This document shows positions 55,715 to 64,000 of a DNA stretch of 64,000 bases, one piece after another. This DNA is from Chitinophaga sp. sic0106 (GTDB lineage: Bacteria; Bacteroidota; Bacteroidia; Chitinophagales; Chitinophagaceae): the NCBI RefSeq assembly GCF_019219075.1, contig NZ_JAHUWJ010000007.1, positions 310,001-374,000 on the forward strand, read 5' to 3'. Position 1 is the first letter of the stretch. The number at the start of each line of letters is the position of its first letter. The notes below the pieces were generated by a model that saw only the letters and a program-made list of their open reading frames with translations, did no database searches and had not been told where the DNA came from. Position numbers and translations under genes: made by a program.

Positions 55715-56210
55715 GGAAATATGGTTATATTTTCAAACAAGATAGTGAAAAAGTTTTGTCGTAATCAACCTTCTGATTTACTTAAAAATGTATGATGAGT
55801 TTTATGGAGATGGTAAGCCTATCGTATTATTGCACGGCTCTTACATGAGCATACACCTACCACTACGTAGCTTTTTTATTGGTTAGTTCAAAAATTTATC
55901 ATGGCAAAAGGAAAAATATAATATTTGAATTATAATAGCTATATTAGTATAGTTGTGAATGACCAGAGCATCCCAAAATTGAATCGATGTAAATAATCCC
56001 TCCATTGATTCAAGACCATAAAACAGATACATAGCAACCAAATTCCGAACAAGAGCAATCTATTATTTCATCATGACATATTATAGTATGCGATAGCATA
56101 ACCCTGGTGGATTTTAAGCCCCCGTTTATTTTATATTTCCGGCCTTCTGGATAATGGTATTTCCGGATGCAAGCACATACGTTTTGTATTTTCTAACCCA
56201 ATATTTACAT
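55715..56210. other. AT-rich intergenic region with hydrolase fragment
   Basis: About 500 AT-rich bases between the divergent Crp/Fnr gene and the HExxH lipoprotein gene. A short hydrolase-like frame lies at 55788-55886 (listed). From 55890 to 56210 nothing recognisable was seen. Confidence 0.5.
55788..55886 (+). pseudogene. Truncated alpha/beta-hydrolase remnant
   Basis: A 32-codon frame reads MYDEFYGDGKPIVLLHGS, then YMSIHLPLRS and a stop. GKPIVLLHGS is the N-terminal oxyanion motif of alpha/beta hydrolases, where about 250 more residues should follow. The sequence after the motif does not continue as a hydrolase in any frame that I checked. It looks like a deletion remnant. Confidence 0.6.
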
Positions 56211-57524
56211 ATGGTATTCAAAAGCCCCCTTTCCCTATTACTCATACTATTGGCCATGGGATGTTCAAAAAGCCCACAAATACAACGGGAAGAACCTGAT
56301 GTAATCCAGGAAGCCCGATACTATTTCGAAAAAAATGTCCTGGCAAAAAATGTCGGCAGCAACGCCAGAATTGAAGGCAGTTTTACACACGGTGACCCGC
56401 GTTGGGATGATGCCACCACCAGGCAGTTAAGCCGGGGAACTATTGTCCAGGTCCCATTATCAGTTGACAGTATGCAGGGAGTAACCTTCGAAAACCACGT
56501 ACTACCACTGCGTTATAAAGATTACCTGCTAATCTACAAAGACAAGGACAGTATTTACAGAAACATTGTTATGCGGAATATCCGTACCGGATCGGGAACG
56601 CCAGGATTTTCAGGAATAACAATGCTACAGGATTGGCAGGGCGCAAATCCCAGCAGTTTTGCGATGGAGGCAGGGAAAATCGTAATGCCTGATGATCCTA
56701 CCGCGCGGAAAGCAGTAAATAACTCTTTAAACACCGCCGCTATCAGCTGTGTTACGATTACTTACTGGTATAGTGTAAATGATGGTCCATGGCAATTAAA
56801 TTTTACAAACACAGTGTGTTTAGGTGGTGGAGGGCCAGCAGATGGTGGGTCAGGAAGCGGCGGACCCGGCGAATGGCAAGAACTGCCGCCAGAAGAAGGT
56901 GCCGGCGGCGGCTTGCCCGATCCATCACAGAGTGTAGAGCCACCACCGGTTGTAATAATTGCTGTCAAAGATGGATTTAAAAGCCCTTGTTTTAGTTCTA
57001 CCTTAGTACAGTTGACAATGACCAACCTTACAAATGCCATAGCTCAATTACTTAGGGCAGAATATCAATATGATAGAAAAATTGATCTTACATTTAAAGA
57101 CTCAACATTTTCAAATGGATTTCATGATGGAGTAACGGAGCCACGAGTAAACGAGTCCGGGGACCAAAAATTGCTAACCTTGGAAGTATCATTAAATACG
57201 GCCATTGCGAATGGATCAAGAGAATATATTGCCGCCACAATAATGCATGAGATTTTACATGGTTATTTTGTTATTGAATATAACAGAAATAATAACCCAT
57301 TCAGTCATGGTCAAATGGCAGGAACAGAATTTTTCAATAAAATGATTGGAGCACTTAAAGAATTATTCCCAAATCTATCCACAACGGATGCTAACGCACT
57401 TGTTTGGATGGGCCTAGACGAAACACCTGAGTATTCAAGTTTCTCTTTAAATGAAAAGAATCAAATTGAATCTATTGCACTTAATTATCGAACTGGACTC
57501 TCTGGTACTAAATGCAATCAATAG
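56211..57524 (+). CDS. Putative HExxH metalloprotease lipoprotein
   Basis: A lipoprotein of about 437 residues. The ATG at 56211 gives MVFKSPLSLLLILLAMGC with a lipobox; the first ATG at 56154 would bury the signal. The N-terminal part (to about 190) has no family I know. A low-complexity Gly/Pro linker (GGGGPADGGSGSGGPGEW...PPEEGAGGG, about 205-245) leads to a C-terminal domain with ATIMHEILHGYF, an HExxH zinc motif at 346-350, and SHGQMAGTEFF, whose His may be the third ligand. I infer a surface zinc protease or a derived binding domain. The next gene starts inside its last bases, so the two are linked. Confidence 0.6.
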   Translation: MVFKSPLSLLLILLAMGCSKSPQIQREEPDVIQEARYYFEKNVLAKNVGSNARIEGSFTHGDPRWDDATTRQLSRGTIVQVPLSVDSMQGVTFENHVLPLRYKDYLLIYKDKDSIYRNIVMRNIRTGSGTPGFSGITMLQDWQGANPSSFAMEAGKIVMPDDPTARKAVNNSLNTAAISCVTITYWYSVNDGPWQLNFTNTVCLGGGGPADGGSGSGGPGEWQELPPEEGAGGGLPDPSQSVEPPPVVIIAVKDGFKSPCFSSTLVQLTMTNLTNAIAQLLRAEYQYDRKIDLTFKDSTFSNGFHDGVTEPRVNESGDQKLLTLEVSLNTAIANGSREYIAATIMHEILHGYFVIEYNRNNNPFSHGQMAGTEFFNKMIGALKELFPNLSTTDANALVWMGLDETPEYSSFSLNEKNQIESIALNYRTGLSGTKCNQ

Positions 57525-57559
57525 TCATTCCCACAGATTTTAGAATAAGTATAATTTTT

Positions 57560-58123
57560 ATGAAATACTATTTATTAGCTATTATCGTACTTGCAAAAAA
57601 TATTTGCCTCGGTCAAGATTCAACAAGAATTCCGAATTATGGTGAATATTTTACAGCCCTTTACGCGCCTAAAAATGTAACAGTTGACGGCAAAAACAGG
57701 GCATACGCTATTAAATTAGCGTATAAAGATGGCAAATTAGTTTTGCCTATTGAATTTTCTAAAAATAGCACACCGGAGTTTAAGGATTTTATTGAAAGCT
57801 ATTCAGATAAATTGAACACTTTCCCATGGTATAAATTTGTACCAGCGGTAAAAGGACTCAAAAATTACAAAATATGGTGGATGCATTTTTACTTTTTGAA
57901 TGATTTTGAAAGTAAACTATACCCTTTTTCCTCTGAGGAACTTGCTGCGCAAATAATAAGCTCCTTTCGAATGACAGAACGCGATAAGGAAAGCTTTTTT
58001 ATCCCAGCGCCATATTGTGTATATATATTTGCACCATATAGAGTAACGCCACCTGAGCGCACGGCAGAAGACAGTGCTTTTTTAAGAATCATAAAAGAAC
58101 ACAATAACCGCAAGGAGTTGTAA
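57560..58123 (+). CDS. Small secreted protein of unknown function
   Basis: A 187-residue exported protein from the ATG at 57560 (MKYYLLAIIVLAKNICLGQ); an upstream ATG at 57512 overlaps the lipoprotein gene but is not signal-like. Visible parts are GKLVLPIEFSKNSTPEFKDFIESYSDKL and PFSSEELAAQIISSFRMTERDKESF. I do not recognise the family. It is AT-rich like its neighbour, and its place 35 bases after the HExxH lipoprotein suggests a functional pair (partner or inhibitor), which is speculation. Confidence 0.55.
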   Translation: MKYYLLAIIVLAKNICLGQDSTRIPNYGEYFTALYAPKNVTVDGKNRAYAIKLAYKDGKLVLPIEFSKNSTPEFKDFIESYSDKLNTFPWYKFVPAVKGLKNYKIWWMHFYFLNDFESKLYPFSSEELAAQIISSFRMTERDKESFFIPAPYCVYIFAPYRVTPPERTAEDSAFLRIIKEHNNRKEL

Positions 58124-58170
58124 GCCTAAAGGTTAATATTACTGATCCGAAAAAATATAAAATTCAAATC

Positions 58171-58199
58171 AAATGGCATCAGTTCTCCTGATGCCATTT
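58171..58199 (+). terminator. Hairpin terminator after small secreted gene
   Basis: AAATGGCATCAG (58171-58182) pairs perfectly with CTGATGCCATTT (58188-58199) around a TTCTC loop, 48 bases after the stop. Confidence 0.78.
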
Positions 58200-58428
58200 A
58201 ATGTTATACAACTCCGGTAAAACTATTCATAATTGACCTCATCTCCGATTCCTTACGGAATTGATATTTTTATCATAAACTGTTTGCAGCATTACCGGTG
58301 TTGTATGTGCGTTATGGCTCGCAATCAGTTTTTCGGCTGCCCTAAAACAGCAGCATATCCATCCCCCCGCCTCCCCATCTCCCTAAAAACTAATTTCCCC
58401 CACTATTCCCCAATCCTGAATTTATTTC

Positions 58429-58436
58429 TATTTTTG
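58429..58436 (+). promoter_or_regulatory. Candidate Bacteroidetes -7 element for the sigma-FecR-Sus unit
   Basis: TATTTTTG matches TAnnTTTG exactly and lies 31 bases before the sigma-factor start. No good -33 TTTG is seen at the expected distance, so confidence is low. Confidence 0.35.
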
Positions 58437-58467
58437 GCCATACAACCAAATTTAACCTGCTGTTTTA

Positions 58468-59082
58468 ATGGGTCAGATGGGATTATTTAAAGTTGAAGAG
58501 ACAGACCATTTACAGGAGCATGTATTGCTGCAACAGTCTGCCGACGGTGATCCGCTGGCTTTTGAGGCCTTGTATACCCGCTATCTTCCTAAACTATACC
58601 ACTATATCTACCGCTTCACCCGACTGCCGGAAGAAGATATCATGGACATCTGCCAGGACCTCTTTCTCAAGCTATGGGACCGGAAAGAACTGCTGATGAC
58701 CATTAAATCACTGGATATATATCTGAAGCGTTCGGGGAAAAATGCCCTGCTCGACCGCCTTAAACACGGACAGTTTAAAGTGAACCTACACGAACAATAC
58801 AGCCAGGGCAAAGAGCAACACCGGGCCACCACAGAGGAACTACTGCAGTTTTCCGAATACAGCCAGCTGGCGCAACAGGCCATTTTACAGCTCTCCCCCA
58901 GGAAACAGGAGATCTTCAGGCTGAGGATGGAGCAGGATATGTCGCTGGATGAAATTGCCGCCTATCTTAAAATCTCCAAGTCGCGGGTAAAACAATCTAT
59001 TTACGAGGCCAAAGATGAGATCCGGCTGTTCCTGAAACAGCAGGGAGCCCTGTTTCTCACCCTCTTTTTCTTACACTACTAA
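58468..59082 (+). CDS. ECF-type RNA polymerase sigma factor
   Basis: A 204-residue sigma-70 of the ECF group. Region 2 is AFEALYTRYLPKLYHYIYRFTRLPEEDIMDICQDLFLKLWDRKELL, and region 4 is AILQLSPRKQEIFRLRMEQDMSLDEIAAYLKISKSRVKQSIYEAKDEI, a clear helix-turn-helix. A hydrophobic C-terminal tail (FLTLFFLHY) is usual for SusC-linked ECF factors. It should be held inactive by the FecR protein encoded next and released by signal from the SusC transducer. Start at the ATG directly after the possible promoter; a second Met at residue 4 is possible. Confidence 0.92.
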   Translation: MGQMGLFKVEETDHLQEHVLLQQSADGDPLAFEALYTRYLPKLYHYIYRFTRLPEEDIMDICQDLFLKLWDRKELLMTIKSLDIYLKRSGKNALLDRLKHGQFKVNLHEQYSQGKEQHRATTEELLQFSEYSQLAQQAILQLSPRKQEIFRLRMEQDMSLDEIAAYLKISKSRVKQSIYEAKDEIRLFLKQQGALFLTLFFLHY

Positions 59083-59150
59083 AAAAAATTTCCACCAAAC
59101 CAGTGCTTTTGCTTTTGGGGATCGTCTTGTAATAAAGACTCATTAAGGTC

Positions 59151-60296
59151 ATGACCATCACAGCCATAAAAAATTTAATACCACTACTGGTAAAGGGACA
59201 GCAGAGCGCAGAACAGCAGCAGGCATTTGAAACCTGGCTGCAGTTGGCCTCGCCGGAGGAGCTGAGTGAAGTGATGGACCTGTATTATGATGCTTTGGAT
59301 GGGGAAGATATTATTTCTTTCATGCCGGCCGACTTCCCGGCCAACTTTCAAAACCGCATGCGCGCCGCACTTCCCACGCAGCGACTACCGAAAAAGCCCA
59401 CCCGCTACCTACGTATAGCCGCCGCCGTGGCATTATTGCTGGCCGCAGGAACAGGTGTGCTGCTGCTCACCAACAAGCCGGCACCAAAGGTGGCGGAGCA
59501 GGTGATTAAGCCCGGCACCGACAAAGCCATCCTCACCCTGGCCGATGGCCGCAAAGTGGAGCTGGGAGGTAGTCAAAACGACAGCATTATACAATCAGGC
59601 GTGCAGGTGATCCAGCTAAACAGCACCGTCATCTCCTATGCCGGCACCAGCGGTGATCAGCACTCCTTCAATACACTCACCACCCCCAGAGGTGCACAGT
59701 TTCAGATCGTGCTGCCGGATGGCAGCCGCGTATGGCTCAACGCCGTTTCGAGTCTCCGCTACCCGGTGGCCTTCAGCAACCAACATCGCACCGTGGAGCT
59801 CTCCGGCCAGGCCTATTTTGATGTAACGCCCTCCACCACACCGTTTATAGTAAAAAGCGGCACTACTTCCATAGAAGTGCTGGGCACCGACTTTGACGTA
59901 ATGGCCTATGCAGAAGAAGGACCAGTGACAACCACACTGGTAAAAGGCAGCATCGCCGTGCAGGCAGGCAGCAGCCGCAAACAACTGCAACCGGGCGAAC
60001 AGGTTACCTACAATGAAACAAAGAAAGAGCTGGTACTCTCCCACCCTGCCATAGAAGAAGTGATCGCGTGGAAAGAAGGGGAATTCAGGTTCAACGGCGT
60101 CAGTATCATCGCTATCATGCGCCAGCTGTCAAGATGGTACGACGTGGACATCAGGTACGAAGGTCCGTTGCCAACCACCGCCTTCAGTGGTACCCTATCA
60201 AGGAAAGAAAACGTAAAACAAATACTATATGCATTGGAAGCTACAGAAGCTGCGCATTTTACCATCGAGGGAAACACCATCGTAGTAAAAAAATAA
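59151..60296 (+). CDS. FecR-family anti-sigma factor
   Basis: A 381-residue inner-membrane anti-sigma protein. The cytoplasmic N-terminus (about 1-85) is followed by one transmembrane helix (YLRIAAAVALLLAAGTGVLLL, about 86-106), then the periplasmic FecR domain (TPRGAQFQIVLPDGSRVWLNAVSSLRYPVAF, VELSGQAYFDV) and the C-terminal DUF4974 part (FNGVSIIAIMRQLSRWYDVDIRYEG...FSGTLSRKENVKQILYALE). Length and order are standard. It links the SusC N-terminal signalling domain to the sigma factor. It is 68 bases after the sigma gene and 128 before SusC. Confidence 0.92.
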   Translation: MTITAIKNLIPLLVKGQQSAEQQQAFETWLQLASPEELSEVMDLYYDALDGEDIISFMPADFPANFQNRMRAALPTQRLPKKPTRYLRIAAAVALLLAAGTGVLLLTNKPAPKVAEQVIKPGTDKAILTLADGRKVELGGSQNDSIIQSGVQVIQLNSTVISYAGTSGDQHSFNTLTTPRGAQFQIVLPDGSRVWLNAVSSLRYPVAFSNQHRTVELSGQAYFDVTPSTTPFIVKSGTTSIEVLGTDFDVMAYAEEGPVTTTLVKGSIAVQAGSSRKQLQPGEQVTYNETKKELVLSHPAIEEVIAWKEGEFRFNGVSIIAIMRQLSRWYDVDIRYEGPLPTTAFSGTLSRKENVKQILYALEATEAAHFTIEGNTIVVKK

Positions 60297-60323
60297 CACG
60301 CTTCAGCAGCCTGAATAAAAAAA

Positions 60324-60351
60324 GCCGGAAGTAATTGGACCTACTCCCGGC
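60324..60351 (-). terminator. Hairpin between FecR and SusC genes
   Basis: GCCGG-AGTA and TACT-CCGGC pair imperfectly. The T-run lies on the minus-strand side (CTTTTTTT), so it would terminate leftward transcription, yet no leftward gene is seen; on the plus strand it may be a processing stem lowering or separating FecR from SusC expression. Confidence 0.45.
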
Positions 60352-60424
60352 ATGAGTTTCAGGGCATGCTGATATAAAAGTTGCTTAGACTCATTTTATC
60401 GTAAACCCAAAACCAATCAAAAGT

Positions 60425-63400
60425 ATGAATCTACTTTTAAACGGCAAAGTCGTGTCGTTACCTGTACCACTAAAGCTGCTCATGATTATGAAATGGACTG
60501 CTGTTTTTCTATGTTTTGCGGCCATACACGTAAGCGCAAAAGGCTACTCACAGAAAGTGACCATCGCCTCACCGTCAATAAAGCTGCAGGCGATCTTTAA
60601 GGATATCCGTAAGCAAACGGGGCTCGCCTTCGTGTATGATAAAGCCCTGCTCGATAAAACCCACCCGGTAGCCATACAGGCGCACAACAGGGAGTTTGCA
60701 GATGTACTGGCAGAATGCCTCAATGCACAAGGCCTCACCTTCGAAGTGAACAGCAACATCATCGTAGTAAAGAAAATGCCGCCTGCCGGCAATGCGGTCA
60801 TCAATAACCTGACCAGCGCCGTACTCGGCCAGGCAGACATCCGCGGCCACATCACCGGGCCTGATGGCGAGTCTGTCATCGGCGCCACCGTACGCCTCAA
60901 AGGCACACAAAAGGCCACCATCACCAGCGCCGACGGTAACTTTACGCTCAACGGCGTGAAAGATGGCTCCTACACCCTGGAAGTCACCTCCATCGGTTAC
61001 GAGAACTATGTAAAAATCATCAGCGTCAGCAACGAAAACCTGCAACTGAACATCGCACTGGGCAAAAGCATTTCCGGCCTGAACGATGTGGTAGTAGTAG
61101 CCTATGGCAGCCAGCGCAAGTCCACCTTCACCGGCTCTGTGAGCACGCTCAGCACCAAACAACTGGAAGGCTCGCCCCGCGCTACCATCGAAGATAACCT
61201 CCAGGGTAATGTGAGCGGTGTGGTAGTATCACAAGGTTCCGGTCAGCCCGGTGCCGCTCCCAACGTGCGCATCAGAGGCGTAGGCTCCATCAACGCCGGC
61301 AGCGCCCCGCTCTACGTTGTAGACGGTATCCCCCTCAGCAGCGTGGACCTCAACAGCTTCAATGCCAACGATATCGCCAGCATGACGGTCCTGAAAGATG
61401 CGGCTGCCGCCTCGCTCTACGGCTCCCGCGCTGCCAACGGCGTTATCATCATCACCACCAAAAAAGGAGCCGCAGGCAAAACCACCTTCAACGCCAGCGC
61501 CCAAACCGGTTTCACCAACGTGATCAACTCCAAGGACGACCAGCCGCTCAACACCACCGAGCAACTGGAACTCTTCCGCGAAAGCTGGGTCAACGCTGGG
61601 AAAGACATTAATCTCTTTATACCTGAACTGGTAAAACAAGGTATAGATACCACCGTTAATACCAACTGGTTTAATGAACTGACAAGAACCGGCCAATACC
61701 AGCAATTCAACCTGTCGGCCAGCGGCGGTACGGAAAAAACTACCTACTTCCTCTCTGCCGGCTACTACAACGTAAAATCGCCGCTGCTCAACAGCGCCTT
61801 CAAACGCTATAACTTTAACGCTAAAATCAATACCCAGGCCACCGAGCGACTGTCGCTGCAAGCCGGTGTACTCGCCACCGTTACCAAACTCGATGGCGTA
61901 AGTGACGACGGTAGCAACGCCAACCCGGTAAGAGCCTACAAAAGATATGAACCCTGGCTGCGTGTATACCTGCCCGATGGTTCCTATGACCTCAGCTATT
62001 CCAACAACTACAATCCGGTTGCCTTCACCAAAGAAAACAAGCGCCCGAGAGATCGCTATAACCTCCTGGGAAATATCGGACTGAAATATAAAATCCTCCG
62101 GGACCTGACCTTCGAAAACCAGAACAGTGTAGACTTTGAATATGGGGAAGACCTGTCCTGGAATAAGTCCGGCATCGGCACAGCACGTACCAACGGCGGT
62201 AGCGCCGACTATGGCACCCAACGCTCCATCAGCCTGGTGAGCACCAATATCCTGCGCTATATGCACGACTGGGGCTACCACCACTTCGAAGCGTTCGCAG
62301 GCTATGAAGCACAATCCGTACAGTCCGCCGACGTCGGCATTTCCAAATCCAACTTTATCCCTAACACCACCACCCTCAGCAACGCCGCTGTATTAAGCGA
62401 TGGCTATAACACCGCTACCAGCAACTCTTTGACGGGTATGTTCTCCAACGTTACCTATAACTATCACTCCAAATATTTTCTGTCGGCCAGCCTCCGCAGA
62501 GACGGCTCCTCCCGCTTCGGCAGTGATAAAATGTATGGTAACTTCTGGTCCGTTGGCGCTTCCTGGAATATGCTGTCAGAGCCATTTATGGAGAAACTGG
62601 ATTTCTTCTCACAGCTGCGCCTGCGCGCCAGCTATGGTAAAAATGGTAACCAGAGCATCGCCGACTTCGCATCCAGAGGACTCTATACCAACACCGCCAG
62701 CTATAACAATAGTCCCGGTTACTATCTCACCCAATATGGCAATAATAACCTGACCTGGGAAAAGAATAGTCCGCTCAACATCGGTGCCGACTTCGGTATC
62801 CTGAAAGACCGCATACAGGGTAGTGTGGAATATTACAACCGTGTAACCTCCGCCCTCCTGCTCGATATGCCGGTATCTGCCACCAACGGCGTTACCAGCA
62901 TCACTAAAAACGTGGGTTCTGTGCGCAACAGCGGTATAGAAGTGGAACTCAATACTTTTAATATCGTTTCCAAGAATAAAGGCGGCTTCAACTGGAATAC
63001 CCGCGCCACCTTCTCCACCCTGAAAAACGATATCACTAAACTGGTAAGCACTATCGTGAGTAGCCCGTATATCCGCGAGCAGGGCGGCGATTACTACCAG
63101 TTCTACCTCGTAGGTTTTGCAGGCGCCAACCCTGATAATGGAGAAGCACTGTTTTATACCGACGGCAGCAAATCAACTACCACCAACGACTACACGAAGG
63201 CGGCCCGTTTCAAGCAAGGCTCCGCACTGGCAAAGTTTGTAGCCGGTATGACCAACACCTTCGAATACCAGGGCTTTACCTTCAGCTTCCAGCTGTACGG
63301 CAGCTTCGGCAACAAAATATATGACAACTGGGGTACCAGCACTTATACGGATGGCGGCTCTACCTTCGGCCCTACCGCAGCGCTGAACCGCTACTACTAT

Positions 63401-63727
63401 GATAACCGCTGGACGGCCAAAGGGCAAACAGACCGACTCCCTAAAGTAGTATACAAAGGTACGGCACCAAGCAGCTCCGACAGATTCCTGTACGACGGTA
63501 CGTATATCCGTTTGCGTGATATTACCCTCGCCTACGACCTGCCTAAAAGCCTGATGCAGCAACTGAAAATGAGCAGCACCAGGATTTATGCAAGAGCAAC
63601 CAACCCTTACACGTATGTGAAAGACAAGCGACTGACCTTTGATCCGGAAGTAGGCATCGAAGGGCAAACCGATCAGAATGCGCCTATCTTCCGTACCATC
63701 GTATTTGGTGTTGATTTCAGATTCTAA
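60425..63727 (+). CDS. SusC/RagA TonB-dependent transporter with STN signalling domain
   Basis: A 1100-residue outer-membrane TonB-dependent transporter. Signal sequence ends near AKGYSQ. The STN (secretin/TonB N-terminal) domain follows (about 40-118, KVTIASPSIKLQAIFKDIRKQTGLAFVYD to NIIVVKKM), then a carboxypeptidase-regulatory-like domain (about 135-215, DIRGHITGPDGESVIGATVRLKGT), the plug (RKSTFTGSVSTLSTKQLEG...IRGVGSINAGSAPLYVVDGIPL), and the barrel to a C-terminal F (GVDFRF). The STN domain marks a transducer that signals through FecR to the ECF sigma factor. It imports a glycan or similar nutrient together with the SusD partner encoded next. Start at the ATG at 60425. Confidence 0.96.
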   Translation: MNLLLNGKVVSLPVPLKLLMIMKWTAVFLCFAAIHVSAKGYSQKVTIASPSIKLQAIFKDIRKQTGLAFVYDKALLDKTHPVAIQAHNREFADVLAECLNAQGLTFEVNSNIIVVKKMPPAGNAVINNLTSAVLGQADIRGHITGPDGESVIGATVRLKGTQKATITSADGNFTLNGVKDGSYTLEVTSIGYENYVKIISVSNENLQLNIALGKSISGLNDVVVVAYGSQRKSTFTGSVSTLSTKQLEGSPRATIEDNLQGNVSGVVVSQGSGQPGAAPNVRIRGVGSINAGSAPLYVVDGIPLSSVDLNSFNANDIASMTVLKDAAAASLYGSRAANGVIIITTKKGAAGKTTFNASAQTGFTNVINSKDDQPLNTTEQLELFRESWVNAGKDINLFIPELVKQGIDTTVNTNWFNELTRTGQYQQFNLSASGGTEKTTYFLSAGYYNVKSPLLNSAFKRYNFNAKINTQATERLSLQAGVLATVTKLDGVSDDGSNANPVRAYKRYEPWLRVYLPDGSYDLSYSNNYNPVAFTKENKRPRDRYNLLGNIGLKYKILRDLTFENQNSVDFEYGEDLSWNKSGIGTARTNGGSADYGTQRSISLVSTNILRYMHDWGYHHFEAFAGYEAQSVQSADVGISKSNFIPNTTTLSNAAVLSDGYNTATSNSLTGMFSNVTYNYHSKYFLSASLRRDGSSRFGSDKMYGNFWSVGASWNMLSEPFMEKLDFFSQLRLRASYGKNGNQSIADFASRGLYTNTASYNNSPGYYLTQYGNNNLTWEKNSPLNIGADFGILKDRIQGSVEYYNRVTSALLLDMPVSATNGVTSITKNVGSVRNSGIEVELNTFNIVSKNKGGFNWNTRATFSTLKNDITKLVSTIVSSPYIREQGGDYYQFYLVGFAGANPDNGEALFYTDGSKSTTTNDYTKAARFKQGSALAKFVAGMTNTFEYQGFTFSFQLYGSFGNKIYDNWGTSTYTDGGSTFGPTAALNRYYYDNRWTAKGQTDRLPKVVYKGTAPSSSDRFLYDGTYIRLRDITLAYDLPKSLMQQLKMSSTRIYARATNPYTYVKDKRLTFDPEVGIEGQTDQNAPIFRTIVFGVDFRF

Positions 63728-63744
63728 TTAAAAAGCTACCAGTA

Positions 63745-64000
63745 ATGAAGAAAATACTTTTCATAGCCACCATACTATTCAGCAGTTGCAGCAAGGACTT
63801 CCTGGATAAGCAACCGCAACAGAACACGGACTTAAACAGTGCTTTTATAGACATGGCCTCCGGCCGTGCGAGCATCAACGGTATCTACTCCCTGATGAAA
63901 GGCGTGAACTACTACGGCCGTTCGCTGTATGTAACCGCCGACCTGTTGTCGGACAATGCCTACCTCAGCTCCAGCAATTCCAAACGTTACCTGCAGTTCG
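63745..64000 (+). CDS. SusD/RagB surface lipoprotein, 5' part only
   Basis: The first 85 codons of a SusD-family lipoprotein, cut by the window end. MKKILFIATILFSSC has a lipobox Ser-Ser-Cys, followed by SKDFLDKQPQQNT, the common SusD opening, and SGRASINGIYSLMKGVNYYGRSLYVTADLLSDNAYL, typical of the first TPR-like helices. It caps the SusC barrel and binds the substrate. It starts 17 bases after the SusC stop. Confidence 0.93.
   Translation, partial: MKKILFIATILFSSCSKDFLDKQPQQNTDLNSAFIDMASGRASINGIYSLMKGVNYYGRSLYVTADLLSDNAYLSSSNSKRYLQF

Larger units (their letters stand above)
58124..58467. other. Intergenic region before the ECF sigma gene
   Basis: A 344-base gap. It has a strong hairpin after the preceding gene and a possible -7 promoter element before the sigma gene (both listed). 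The middle part (58210-58420) shows no gene. Confidence 0.5.

Noticed and set aside
61229..62314. 361-codon minus-strand frame inside SusC
   Set aside because: Antisense shadow of a Gly/Val-rich codon pattern; the SusC frame is full length with all domains.

Overview
The window looks like a chromosome segment of a Bacteroidota bacterium of the Chitinophaga type. The signs are a SusC/SusD outer-membrane pair behind an ECF sigma factor and a FecR anti-sigma factor, many secreted glycan-degrading enzymes, Sec signal peptides and lipoboxes on many proteins, few Shine-Dalgarno sites, and at least one match to the Bacteroidetes -7 promoter element (TAnnTTTG). No rRNA, integrase or transposase was found. 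The genus is inferred from family content only.

Layout. Positions 1-9400 hold carbohydrate genes: a truncated GH3 beta-glucosidase, a membrane-tethered kelch/winged-helix regulator, a GH55-type beta-helix protein fused to a beta-propeller, and a GH9 enzyme coupled to it by an ATGA overlap. Positions 9500-13600 hold a chromate transporter, an epoxide hydrolase and an alpha/beta hydrolase. Positions 13595-17785 (minus strand) hold a LodA-like quinoprotein oxidase, a LodB-like flavoprotein and a catalase-like haem protein. Positions 18509-25532 are a four-gene operon of Planctomycetes-type families (PSCyt1/PSD1, DUF1501, NHL propeller, DUF2231-cytochrome-LRR protein). Positions 25664-29309 hold small genes and a GH11 xylanase lipoprotein.

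Positions 29600-42330 are a complete Type I-B-like CRISPR-Cas locus: cas6-cas5-cas3-cas8-cas7, an intrinsic terminator, cas4-cas1-cas2, a leader of about 208 bp, and an array of 72 recognisable repeats (30 nt) plus a degenerate terminal repeat, beside a tRNA-Lys gene. The cas order looks block-swapped relative to textbook I-B. No cas11 gene is present. A terminator-like hairpin lies immediately before repeat 1. Three spacers (numbers 39, 47 and 66) converge on one protospacer region, two from one strand with a shared 5' boundary and one from the other strand.

Positions 42632-48328 are a six-gene nitrate-reductase-like operon: TehA/SLAC1 channel, NarI-like membrane protein, molybdopterin catalytic subunit, 16-Cys ferredoxin, Rieske protein and a small membrane protein. 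Positions 48329-51843 hold a CE8 pectinesterase and a GH95 fucosidase. Positions 52000-58123 are mixed: a PhyH-type dioxygenase with a possibly switch-like 5' region, a stand-alone accessory domain of RluA-type pseudouridine synthases, a Crp/Fnr regulator with a DUF4267 membrane protein, a truncated hydrolase remnant, and an HExxH lipoprotein with a small secreted partner. From 58468 to the right edge the order is ECF sigma, FecR, SusC and the start of SusD, the classic trans-envelope glycan-uptake arrangement.
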